Origin: Anaerosphaera aminiphila DSM 21120
GTDB taxonomy: Bacteria > Bacillota > Clostridia > Tissierellales > Peptoniphilaceae
Direction of reading: 5' to 3'
DNA: 38,207 nt
NCBI RefSeq assembly: GCF_900129925.1
Contig: NZ_FQXI01000016.1
Span: 1-38,207, forward strand
Positions 30,701 through 38,207 of the stretch are shown here, piece after piece (within the stretch, counting starts at the first letter, position 1; the number at the start of each line of letters is the position of its first letter). A model generated the notes under the pieces. That model was not told the origin of the DNA, did no database searches, and worked only from the letters and a program-made list of their open reading frames with translations. The position numbers and the translations under genes are program-made.

Positions 30701-31114
30701 GAAGACGGAAGTTTTAAGCCGAACGGCAAAATCACAAGAGCAGAATTTACAGCAGTAGTAGCAAGATATAATTCTCTTGCAAATGTAGATTCTAGTTTTG
30801 AAGATGTAAGTGAACATTGGGCAGAAAAATATATTGGTTCAGTTACTAATAAAGGTTGGATAAACGGATATCCAGATGGAACATTTAAACCGGAAAAAGA
30901 TATTTCAAGAGAAGAAGTAGCAACAATGGTAAATAAAATGCTGGACAGGAAAGTTGACAAAGAAGGTTTAAACAATCTATTAATTAACAATTTTACAGAT
31001 TTAGATAATTCAAGCTGGTCATACTTTGACATAGTAGAGGCAAGTAATGGACATAAATCAGTGAGAAGAACTTCTGGTAACATTATGGAAAATTGGAAAG
31101 AATTAATTAAATAA
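27797..31114 (+). CDS. SLH-anchored surface protein 3: duplicated SpaA/Cna-B and InlB-type modules, SLH domains
   Basis: The 1105-residue protein starts at TTG with AAGGTGGG upstream. It has a signal peptide (about 1-33, A-E-A-E-S) and an acidic spacer. Two copies of a ~345-residue module follow: two prealbumin-like SpaA/Cna-B folds, then two InlB-type repeats. Typical Cna-B signs are L-S-G-A-K-F, L-P-P-G-E-Y-E-Y-E-E-I-E-A-P-E-G-Y and a closing W-V-R-N-E. The Lys in L-Y-K-I-D, the Glu in E-E-I-E-A-P and the final Asn could form intramolecular isopeptide bonds, as in pilins. A last InlB repeat, a variant linker (G-G-G-W-T-W-G-G) and three SLH units end the protein. There is no L-P-x-T-G motif, so attachment is by SLH, not sortase. 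Confidence 0.9.
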   Translation: MIVKKNFKRAISFLLAFVMLVTSVLVFPENAEAESSTVNTVEELQNEETKGEDSENKDQESEKQLINSDKTDSEEVDTIKYDANGDDFAILADEAEPSGRFEIKSTDSTAAEPNTPLPGVEITIKDDKGDMAFEGKTGEDGIAKTEVLPKGSYKLKMISPFGYKLENTEMDIKIEKEDINEVNVKAEKNLAGAVLYKIDKDKEEQVNDRALSGAKFDIYSRHDYYGANGLVKTGDKVADGIVTNSGGLAWAYLPPGEYEYEEIEAPEGYKKIEGRVEFTLPLVEKQWEQVNYWVRNETIKYEVSFDTDGGTTVAAQTVAYGDKATKPTPEPTKDGFKLTGWTLNGVAYDFETPVKGNIELVATWDTGEYEVSFDTDGGTTVAAQMITPGDKATKPTPEPTKDGFKFAGWYNIVARDMEKYNFDTPVTEDIKLYAKWTPIDGAEPYGWFLITIYRSDGLESNTPFPGAEITIRDDKNDIVFVGYTDENGILVKGLPVGSYSWTVTYPYGYKPDSSKNPVHDFEIKEEDDTYSTDTGSGKNLVGVVLYKIDKDTNKTLSGAKFNIYSKHKYYHNGIGFIEIGDKVADGIVTNDGGMAWEILPPGEYEYEEIEAPEGYKKIEDKVEFTVPLVENEYDYEYEWVRNEKIKYTVSFDSNGGTLVADQEVGHGDNATVPTPEPTKDGFKLEGWYKDEAHTEKYDFATPITKDVKLYAKWTPNEYTVSFDSVGGTAVAEQTVAHGEIATEPTPEPTKDGYTFIEWQLNGVAYDFTTPVTEDIELVATWEADTPQPGTKYTVTYYGNDNTGGTVPVDSKQYSSGDTVKVEGRNTLYRTNYTFKGWSTTKNATRVEYTAGDTFKITKNTQLYAVWEKDSDSSGGGWTWGGSSTSTGSEKPKVEETLTHTAYLNGYPDNTIRPQGSITRAEVATIFARLKVGETNIPTSTAKYSDVNSSDWYTKYIAFVTDNKIMEGYEDGSFKPNGKITRAEFTAVVARYNSLANVDSSFEDVSEHWAEKYIGSVTNKGWINGYPDGTFKPEKDISREEVATMVNKMLDRKVDKEGLNNLLINNFTDLDNSSWSYFDIVEASNGHKSVRRTSGNIMENWKELIK
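28088..30150 (+). repeat. Internal tandem duplication (~1.04 kb unit) within SLH gene 3
   Basis: Unit 1 (about 28088-29125) and unit 2 (about 29126-30150) encode the same domain order. Long stretches are identical or nearly so, for example the ~60 bases from 28556 and from 29594 that encode P-P-G-E-Y-E-Y-E-E-I-E-A-P-E-G-Y-K-K-I-E. The offset is 1038 bp. Confidence 0.8.
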
Positions 31115-31121
31115 TTATAAT

Positions 31122-31153
31122 AAAAAGGGTAGCTGAAAAAGTTGCCCTTTTTA
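31122..31153 (+). terminator. Terminator of SLH gene 3
   Basis: AAAAAGGGTAGC pairs with GTTGCCCTTTTT (two G-T pairs), with a 7-base loop and a T-rich end. Confidence 0.82.
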
Positions 31154-31412
31154 TTTTACATAATATTAAAAAACATATTAATAAAACTTTGGATATAAAC
31201 TTTTAAAAATGATAACTATAATTCAAAGCTTTAATTTAAAGTTAATAAAATAGTGATACTAAAGGTATTAAATTACTCTTTCTACAAGATTAAGAAGCCT
31301 TATAAAGACTTTAAACACTTAAAAATCATAGATTAAATTCAATGCTTATATATAGTATATGAGTAAAGCATATGATAATATATAATATATACATTATTTT
31401 AGGAGGAAGAAA
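31154..31412. other. Leader region of SLH gene 4
   Basis: AT-rich with no gene. ATGCTT (31342-31347) and AAGCAT form a loose inverted repeat about 20 bp apart, and TATAAT lies at 31381-31386, but no convincing -35 box is seen. Confidence 0.35.
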
Positions 31413-34400
31413 TTGATAAGGAATAAAAAAATTAAGAATTTTATAAATGTACTATTTACACTTGTATTAATTGTAACCTTTGCATTAATATTGCCGAAAA
31501 ATGTTAAAGCAGCAACAGGAGTTAGTAATGTTACAGAATTGCAAGATGCAGTTAAAAATGCTTCTCCTGAAGAAGTTATAACTCTATCAGATGGTTTCGT
31601 TTTTGCTGATGCAAAGATTGAAATGCCAAATACAAACGTGACCATTGATGGTGGAAATAGTGTTTGGGATAAGGGAACAATTACTATTACCGGCGAAGGT
31701 GCGGGAAATTTGACCATTAAAAATTTGAAAATGGATGGTACTAATTATACAAAGGAAATGTTAAAAAATGAAACAACAAATGGAACATTAGTATTAGAAA
31801 ATATGGAGTTCTACAATAGCACTAGAGGTGGAGCTATAAATATTGAAACAACGGATAATGCTCATACAGAAATAAATAGGACTAGAATTTATAATAATAC
31901 GGCTTTAAATACTGCACCTGGTATATGGATGTGGGGAGATAATATAAGAAAAGTCAATTTAACCATCAATAATTCTACAATAGAAAATAATACTGGTACA
32001 GGTGGAGGTTATACAACTGGTGCAATATCTGCTAAAAACTACAATGGAAATCTGATAATAAATAACACTGTATTTAGAAATAATATAAATAAGTCTCTTA
32101 ATACTGGACAGACTGGTGGTGGTGGCGGAGCTATCGCATTGTATTTTTGTCATGGAAAAATTAGCATAAATGAATCTCTATTTGAAGGAAATAGAAGTAG
32201 TGGAGAAGGAGTGCCAAGCAAGAGTACTTATGATGGAGGAGCTATTTATCTTTTTGATGGACAAAAAGGAGCAACTTTTGATGTAAATAACACTACATTT
32301 GTAGATAATATTGCCTATGATGACGGCGGGGCAATATATGTTCAAGGAACATATAACCCAGGATTAACAACTAATATTACAAATAGTACATTCTATAATA
32401 ATAAAGCTTACGGAATAGACGATGCAAATTATGCAGGAGGAGCTATAAATTTTTACAAAAATGGTGGTTCTGCAAAGATGGACAACATTATTTTAAGTTC
32501 TACATTCGTTGGAAATCAAGGGGGATATGAAGGAAATACAAAGGAACAAAGAGGTGGAGCTATAGCTCTAACTGGAGCTGGAATGTTTGCTACTGCAAGT
32601 ATTACGAGAAATGATTCGCTTTTTATAGGAAATAAAATATTTAATGCAAATGGTGAGGATAAGACTAGTAATTATAAGGATATCTCCAATTCAACTACAG
32701 CTCAAGTGGGAACGTTTAATGTAGTAAATGTAGATAAAGGAACGGCAACTACACATACTGCTGAGGATATTTTAGGCAAGAATAATATTGGGCCATCAAT
32801 AAACCATTCCGACATTAAAGCTGGTGTTGATGATGAAATAGTAAGGACGATTCCTATAAAACCAGAAGGGATTGCAGATAATACCTATGACGGGAAAGTA
32901 GTAATACCAACTGAGGACCAAAGAGGCCATACGAGGGTAAAAGACCAAGGCGCAGTAGAAAGTGCTTGGATAAAATATAATGCTGCCGGTGGAATTTTTG
33001 ACACTGGAGAGTTACAAGGGTATGACGGAACTATTTATTACGAAGGTGATAAGCCAACGGACTATTATACAGTTGGTAGTATTGGCAAAGAGGCTAATAT
33101 AGTAGATGGGGAAACGGTTTTAAAGCCAAAAAAAGATGGCTTTGTATTTAAAGGGTGGACAATAGACCCTGATAAAGATGAATTGAACCCAAATTATCAA
33201 AAAGGGGAAAAGTTGGAGTATACCAATGAAGGTTTAACATTGTATACAGTATGGGGAAAAGAATTCAAGATAAGTTATAATGGTAACGAAAATTCTTCAG
33301 GTATTGCTCCTGTAGATGAAAATAGTCCTTACTTTGAAAATGAGATTGTAAAGGTATTGACTAAGGGAAATTTAGCAAGAGAAAACCATACATTTGTTAC
33401 TTGGAATACAAAAGCAGATGGAACTGGAGAAAGCTATGCAGAAGGGTCTAATATTAAACTTATAGAGGACACGATACTTTATGCTCAGTGGATAGAAAAT
33501 GACAAGTATACTGTAACATATGATGGCAATCTCATAGATAGTGGTGAAGTAGCAGATCTTGATGAACATTATGAAGGTGCAGATGTCACTGTAAAGGATA
33601 GTGGAAATTTAATCAGATATAACTATACATTTACTGGTTGGAATACAGAAGCAGATGGAACTGGAACGGCATATGAACCGGGAGCTGTTTTTAAAATAGA
33701 TGGAAATATTACACTTTATGCTCAGTGGAAGGAAAATGAAAAGTTTACAATATCCTATGATGCAAATGGAGGAACCGGTAAGCAGCCAGGATTAACTAAT
33801 CCTCATTATGTAGATAGTGAACTTACGGTACTGGATAAAGGTACAATGGAAATGGAAAATTATACATTTTCTAATTGGAATACGAAGGCTGATGGAAGTG
33901 GAGATAGTTATAAACCTGGAGATAAGTTCATTATAAAAGAAGATACGGTACTTTATGCTCAGTGGAAGGAAAATGAGAAATATAAAATCACCTATGATGG
34001 CAATGGAGCTGATAGAGGAAAAGTAGAAGACAACAATGAATACTACGCAAATACTGAAATCATAATAAAGGACAATGAATTCGAAAAAGATGGTTATATA
34101 TTCGTAAGTTGGAATACAAGTCCTGATGGCAATGGAAGTGAGTATTTTGAAGGTGAATTAGGGGTTATAGGAGGAAATGTAACTGTCTATGCTCAATGGG
34201 AGAAAGAAGAGACATTTAAAGTAACCTATGATGGAAATGAAAATACAAGTGGAACAGCTCCAACTGATAGTAAAGAATACTATATAGGAGATGATGCCAT
34301 CGTATTAGGTAATGGCGACTTAGCAAGAGAAGGCTATACTTTTGTTGGTTGGAATACAAGTGCTGATGGAACTGGAATAGAATATATAGAGGGTTCTAAT

Positions 34401-35858
34401 ATGATAATTTTAGAAGATACCACTTTATATGCTCAATGGGAAGAAAATGGCATAGTTCCAATAAGTCATACAGTAACTTTCTATAGCAATGGTGGAAGTA
34501 CAGTAGCTTCACAAACAGTAGCAGATGGTGAAGTTGCAAAAGAACCAACGACGCCAACAAAAGATGGTTATATATTTAAAGGTTGGTATACAGATGTTGA
34601 ATTAACAACAGTATATGATTTTGCAACACCAGTAACAAAAGATATAACATTGTATGCGAAATGGGAAGTAGTCCCTGCAGGAAATCATGTAGTAACCTTT
34701 GATAGTGATGATGGGAATGTAATAGCGCCACAAATGGTAGCAGATGGTGGAACAATAGATAGGCCTGCTGATCCAGTTAAAAATAGCTATAAATTTGTTG
34801 AATGGCAATTGGATGGAGCACCATATGACTTTACAACACCAATAACAAAAGATATAACATTGTTGGCAGTATGGGAAGCAAATCCGATAGTTCCAATAAA
34901 TTATACAGTAAGTTATGATGGAAATGGGCATACAGGTGGAACAGTTCCAGTAGATTCAAATTCATATAATCTTGATGATGAAGTAACAGTATTACCAAAA
35001 GGTGGTTTATCTAAAGCAGGATACACTTTTAAAGGTTGGAATACTAAAATTGATGGAAGTGGAATATTTTATAGTGCTGGAGATACATTTAAAATGACAG
35101 AAAATACTATACTTTATGCTCAGTGGGAAAAAGACAGTGAAGATTTAGGAACAGGTTGGACTTGGAGTGGAGGTTCATCAACTACAAGTGAAGAAAGTCT
35201 AAAAGTTGAAGAAATTCTAACTCACACTGCATATTTAAATGGCTATCCTGACAACACAATAAGACCACAGGGAAGCATTACAAGAGCAGAAGTGGCAGCA
35301 ATATTTGCAAGATTAAAAGTAGGAGAAGCAAATATTCCAACTGCTAAAGCAAACTATGGCGATGTAAATTCAAGTGATTGGTACACTAAATATATAGCCT
35401 TTGTAACAGACAACAAAATAATGGAAGGTTATGAAGACGGAAGTTTTAAACCAAATGACAAAATAACGAGAGCAGAATTTACAGCAGTAGTAGCAAGATA
35501 TAACTCTCTTATAAATGTAGAGTCCAGCTTTGAAGACGTAAGTGGTGGACATTGGGCAGAAAAATACATTGGAGCAGTGACATCTAAGGGATGGATAAGT
35601 GGATATCCAGACGGAACATTTAAACCGGAGAAAGACATATCAAGAGAAGAAGTAGCAACAATGGTAAATAAAATGCTAGATAGAAAAGTTGATAAAGAAG
35701 GTTTAAACAATCTATTAATTAAAAACTTTAAAGACTTAGATAATTCAAGCTGGTCATACTTTGACATAGTAGAGGCAAGTAATTCACATAGATCAGTGAG
35801 AAGAACACTGGGAAATACTTTAGAAGACTGGAAAGAATTTTATAATATTACAAATTAA
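31413..35858 (+). CDS. SLH-anchored surface protein 4: beta-helix, nine InlB-type repeats, SLH domains
   Basis: The 1481-residue protein starts at TTG with GGAGG six bases upstream. The signal peptide spans about 1-33 (V-K-A-A before T-G-V). Residues ~35-520 form a beta-helix clearly paralogous to surface protein 1: both share T-E/A-E-L-Q-D, I-K-N-L-K-M-D-G-T, M-E-F-Y-N-S and I-P-I-K-P-E-G-I-A-D-N-T-Y. Protein 1 has two InlB-type repeats, while this one has nine (~525-1245), most with G/T-W-N-T and Y-A-Q-W marks. Repeats 7 and 8 are of the shorter Y-A-K-W / L-A-V-W kind also seen in protein 3. The linker and three SLH units follow, with one extra Gly before the third unit and a different last ten residues (D-W-K-E-F-Y-N-I-T-N). 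The repeats probably act as a stalk. Confidence 0.9.
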   Translation: MIRNKKIKNFINVLFTLVLIVTFALILPKNVKAATGVSNVTELQDAVKNASPEEVITLSDGFVFADAKIEMPNTNVTIDGGNSVWDKGTITITGEGAGNLTIKNLKMDGTNYTKEMLKNETTNGTLVLENMEFYNSTRGGAINIETTDNAHTEINRTRIYNNTALNTAPGIWMWGDNIRKVNLTINNSTIENNTGTGGGYTTGAISAKNYNGNLIINNTVFRNNINKSLNTGQTGGGGGAIALYFCHGKISINESLFEGNRSSGEGVPSKSTYDGGAIYLFDGQKGATFDVNNTTFVDNIAYDDGGAIYVQGTYNPGLTTNITNSTFYNNKAYGIDDANYAGGAINFYKNGGSAKMDNIILSSTFVGNQGGYEGNTKEQRGGAIALTGAGMFATASITRNDSLFIGNKIFNANGEDKTSNYKDISNSTTAQVGTFNVVNVDKGTATTHTAEDILGKNNIGPSINHSDIKAGVDDEIVRTIPIKPEGIADNTYDGKVVIPTEDQRGHTRVKDQGAVESAWIKYNAAGGIFDTGELQGYDGTIYYEGDKPTDYYTVGSIGKEANIVDGETVLKPKKDGFVFKGWTIDPDKDELNPNYQKGEKLEYTNEGLTLYTVWGKEFKISYNGNENSSGIAPVDENSPYFENEIVKVLTKGNLARENHTFVTWNTKADGTGESYAEGSNIKLIEDTILYAQWIENDKYTVTYDGNLIDSGEVADLDEHYEGADVTVKDSGNLIRYNYTFTGWNTEADGTGTAYEPGAVFKIDGNITLYAQWKENEKFTISYDANGGTGKQPGLTNPHYVDSELTVLDKGTMEMENYTFSNWNTKADGSGDSYKPGDKFIIKEDTVLYAQWKENEKYKITYDGNGADRGKVEDNNEYYANTEIIIKDNEFEKDGYIFVSWNTSPDGNGSEYFEGELGVIGGNVTVYAQWEKEETFKVTYDGNENTSGTAPTDSKEYYIGDDAIVLGNGDLAREGYTFVGWNTSADGTGIEYIEGSNMIILEDTTLYAQWEENGIVPISHTVTFYSNGGSTVASQTVADGEVAKEPTTPTKDGYIFKGWYTDVELTTVYDFATPVTKDITLYAKWEVVPAGNHVVTFDSDDGNVIAPQMVADGGTIDRPADPVKNSYKFVEWQLDGAPYDFTTPITKDITLLAVWEANPIVPINYTVSYDGNGHTGGTVPVDSNSYNLDDEVTVLPKGGLSKAGYTFKGWNTKIDGSGIFYSAGDTFKMTENTILYAQWEKDSEDLGTGWTWSGGSSTTSEESLKVEEILTHTAYLNGYPDNTIRPQGSITRAEVAAIFARLKVGEANIPTAKANYGDVNSSDWYTKYIAFVTDNKIMEGYEDGSFKPNDKITRAEFTAVVARYNSLINVESSFEDVSGGHWAEKYIGAVTSKGWISGYPDGTFKPEKDISREEVATMVNKMLDRKVDKEGLNNLLIKNFKDLDNSSWSYFDIVEASNSHRSVRRTLGNTLEDWKEFYNITN

Positions 35859-35876
35859 AATAAAACATGTATTATC

Positions 35877-35915
35877 AATAAATGTTAGATAAAAGTATCT
35901 AACATTTATTTTTTA
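35877..35915 (+). terminator. Terminator of SLH gene 4
   Basis: A perfect 15-bp stem AATAAATGTTAGATA / TATCTAACATTTATT has an AAAG loop and is followed by TTTTTA. Confidence 0.88.
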
Positions 35916-36141
35916 CTTAAATTATATTTAAATATAAAACAATCGACAAATTATGGTGTGAATATTTTAGAAAAATAGAGGATATACTGTAAAAATATAC
36001 ATATAAATGATATACTATTAAAATATAATTATTATATGGAATTATTATTCTAATAAAATTATTTTTTTAGTTAATAATTAGTAACATTAAAGTAAAAAAT
36101 CACGACATCAATAAGTTTTATAAATTAAAAGGAGTAGAATC
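35916..36141. other. Leader region of SLH gene 5
   Basis: AT-rich with no gene. Several TATACT/TATAAT-like boxes lie between about 35980 and 36030 (GATATACTGT, GATATACTAT), but no clear -35 element. The promoter is probably here but cannot be fixed by eye. Confidence 0.3.
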
Positions 36142-38207
36142 ATGGAATTTAAAAATAAAAAACCATTGACAATTATGTTGATGGTTTTAGCTATGATAAT
36201 CGGTACAAACCAGATAGCACCAAGTATTGTTGTTGCAAGTGAGGGTATAGAAATTATAGAACTTCATGAAATAATACCTGTTAATACTGATGAGGATCCA
36301 GATGTAAAATTTGGAGTTGTAGAGGATATAGAAGAATTAACAGAAACGTTCAAGAGTGAAGTTGAAAATATATTTGAAGAAAGTGATTTAATTCCAGACT
36401 ACATAGGGACCTTTCTAAATGAAGATTTAAATAAAGCTAAAGATGATAGAATTCAACAAATATTGAAATATGAAAGCAAAGATAAAATACTATCAGATGA
36501 TATAGAATCTTTTATGAATGAAATATATTCTATGCAATATGATTTGTATAATAATTTTAAAAAAGCATATAATAAATATATTTCAGACGACAACTATGAA
36601 GAAGATATAGCATCAGAAATATTGAATTCTTATGCTATTTATCAACGTGATATGTTTTACAAAGATACAGATGTTAGCTACAGTGCTCTAGGAGAGAAAC
36701 AAGAAGTTTCAGAGACAACGTACTTAGAAGAAGCTTATGATGAAATATATGAGAGATTATCGGAAAAAATAACAGATAAAAATTTATTAAAAGAAGAAAC
36801 TTATAAATTAATAAAAAATGCTTTGTATGATTGGATTAAAGAAACAAGTATTGATTATATTAAAGGATATATTGCTCAAGTAAATCAATATCTTAATTTA
36901 GCGAAAGAATTTGGATATGCTTATGATGAAGAAGAAGGAGAGATTTACAATATATATTCGGAACATAAACCTGTAAAATATAGAGAACTTGAATTAGGGG
37001 ATATAGAGAATACTCATTTATTTGAACTTGATGAAGATTTTTTAAAATTATCTATAAATGATAGGGGGAATGAATTTTTAACTCCGGAAGAAATCTGGAA
37101 CAGTGGAGAATTTCAAGAAATAGTGAATGGTGTGATTAGTGACCTAGAAGACAACGAAGATATTTCAAAAGAAAAAATAGTAGATTTGGCTAAGGCTACT
37201 ATAGACTTGCAGTATGAGAAAGTACTAATGGCGATAGGATCCAGTCAACAACCTACAGTTGAGGCATTACCTGAATTTCTTGAGGTAGCTATAAACGAGA
37301 TGAGTAATTATGGAAAAAATGAACTACCAGAAATAAGTAGTTGGCAAACTGAAGATGGCAAACTACCATATGATATCTATAGAAAAGAAAATTATATAAA
37401 AGTTCCTTATGTAATATTTACAAAATATATAGTAACTTATGATAATAATGCCCCAAATACAACTGGGAAAATACCAATAGATGAAAATAAATATGATGAA
37501 GATGATAATGTAACGATACTTTCCAATGGAGATTTGGCAAGAGCAGGATATACATTTAAAGGCTGGAACACAAAAGCTGATGGAAGTGGGATATCTTATA
37601 ATCCAGGAGATACATTTAAAATAACAGCAAATACTACACTTTATGCTCAGTGGGAAAAAGATAGTGAAGATTCAGGAACAGGTTGGACTTGGGGTGGAGG
37701 TTCATCAACTACAAGTAAAGAAAAGCCAAAAACTGAAGTTGAAGAAACACTAACCCACATGGCATATTTAAATGGATATCCTGACAATACAATAAGACCA
37801 CAAGGCAGTATTACAAGAGCAGAAGTTGCAGCAATATTTGCAAGATTAAAAGTAGGAGAAGCAAATATTCCAAGTGCTAAAGCAAACTATAGCGATGTAA
37901 ATTCAAGTGATTGGTATACTAAATATATTGCTTTTGTAACAGACAACAAAATAATGGAAGGCTATGAAGACGGAAGCTTTAAACCAAATGACAAAATAAC
38001 GAGAGCAGAATTTACAGCAGTAGTAGCAAGATATAATAGTTTAGCAGATATGACTTCAACATTTGAAGATGTAATAGGACGCTGGGCAGCAGGTTATATT
38101 GGCTCAGTTACTAACAAGGGTTGGATAAATGGCTATCCAGATGGAACATTTAAGCCTGAAAAAGACATATCAAGAGAAGAAGTAGCAACAATGGTAAATA
38201 AAATGCT
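36142..38207 (+). CDS. SLH-anchored surface protein 5 (3' end outside window): acidic helical N-terminal region, InlB-type repeat, SLH domains
   Basis: Translation from ATG 36142 (AAAAGGAG upstream) stays open to the window edge, giving 688 residues without a stop. The signal peptide is about 1-33 (I-V-V-A-S-E). Residues ~34-425 are acidic, rich in Glu, Asp, Lys, Tyr and Ile, with no glycine ladders. They are probably mainly alpha-helical and unlike the other four proteins; I recognise no family. One InlB-type repeat (~428-505, ending Y-A-Q-W), the G-T-G-W-T-W-G-G-G linker and SLH units follow, with I-T-R-A-E twice and I-S-R-E-E just before the edge. The final SLH unit and tail are missing only because of the window limit. 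Confidence 0.88.
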   Translation, partial: MEFKNKKPLTIMLMVLAMIIGTNQIAPSIVVASEGIEIIELHEIIPVNTDEDPDVKFGVVEDIEELTETFKSEVENIFEESDLIPDYIGTFLNEDLNKAKDDRIQQILKYESKDKILSDDIESFMNEIYSMQYDLYNNFKKAYNKYISDDNYEEDIASEILNSYAIYQRDMFYKDTDVSYSALGEKQEVSETTYLEEAYDEIYERLSEKITDKNLLKEETYKLIKNALYDWIKETSIDYIKGYIAQVNQYLNLAKEFGYAYDEEEGEIYNIYSEHKPVKYRELELGDIENTHLFELDEDFLKLSINDRGNEFLTPEEIWNSGEFQEIVNGVISDLEDNEDISKEKIVDLAKATIDLQYEKVLMAIGSSQQPTVEALPEFLEVAINEMSNYGKNELPEISSWQTEDGKLPYDIYRKENYIKVPYVIFTKYIVTYDNNAPNTTGKIPIDENKYDEDDNVTILSNGDLARAGYTFKGWNTKADGSGISYNPGDTFKITANTTLYAQWEKDSEDSGTGWTWGGGSSTTSKEKPKTEVEETLTHMAYLNGYPDNTIRPQGSITRAEVAAIFARLKVGEANIPSAKANYSDVNSSDWYTKYIAFVTDNKIMEGYEDGSFKPNDKITRAEFTAVVARYNSLADMTSTFEDVIGRWAAGYIGSVTNKGWINGYPDGTFKPEKDISREEVATMVNKM

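Noticed and set aside
1-38207. tRNA or rRNA genes
   Set aside because: I saw no cloverleaf with a typical T-arm sequence and no conserved rRNA segments while reading both strands.

Overview
The window is AT-rich DNA with strong Shine-Dalgarno sites, frequent TTG and GTG starts, lipoprotein signal peptides, S-layer-homology (SLH) surface proteins and a selenium-type molybdenum hydroxylase maturation set. This points to a low-GC Gram-positive anaerobe of the Clostridia/Tissierellia kind, and a Peptoniphilaceae-like anaerobic coccus is my best guess. That assignment is inferred from gene content, not from a marker gene.

Left part (1-7786). The tail of an IS30-type transposase is followed by an NCS2 purine permease, a structured non-coding repeat and a class I glutamine amidotransferase. 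Next is a manganese-type ABC uptake operon (ATPase, permease, lipoprotein) with a DtxR/SloR-like metalloregulator just downstream. Both promoters there carry TTAGG-type sequences that could bind the regulator. A 54-bp perfect palindrome separates the regulator from a convergent S41 peptidase gene.

Middle part (7787-21126). A strong promoter leads into xdhC, a moeA-like gene and moaC. After one small opposing membrane-protein gene comes a tightly overlapping run: moaA, a MOSC protein, moaB/mogA, a MobA-like/ModE-like fusion regulator, modA, modB, modC, yqeC, mocA and yqeB. Together these import molybdate, build the molybdenum cofactor and mature a selenium-dependent molybdenum hydroxylase, probably purine- or xanthine-oxidising given the upstream permease. 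The hydroxylase itself and MoaD/MoaE are not in the window. Then come a DUF1622 membrane protein, a second copy of the structured repeat, a BrnQ transporter and thymidine kinase.

Right part (21127-38207). Five consecutive genes encode large secreted proteins, the last cut by the window edge. All end in nearly the same ~700-bp cassette: an InlB-type repeat, a GWTW/Ser-Thr linker and three SLH motifs. Their N-terminal halves differ: two related beta-helices, a different beta-helix, duplicated SpaA/Cna-B modules, and an acidic helical region. The four complete genes each have their own intrinsic terminator. A fossil of the thymidine kinase 3' end lies in front of the third gene. This, with the shared cassettes and internal duplications, suggests a surface-protein locus that grows and reshuffles by recombination. 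It is the most interesting part of the window.
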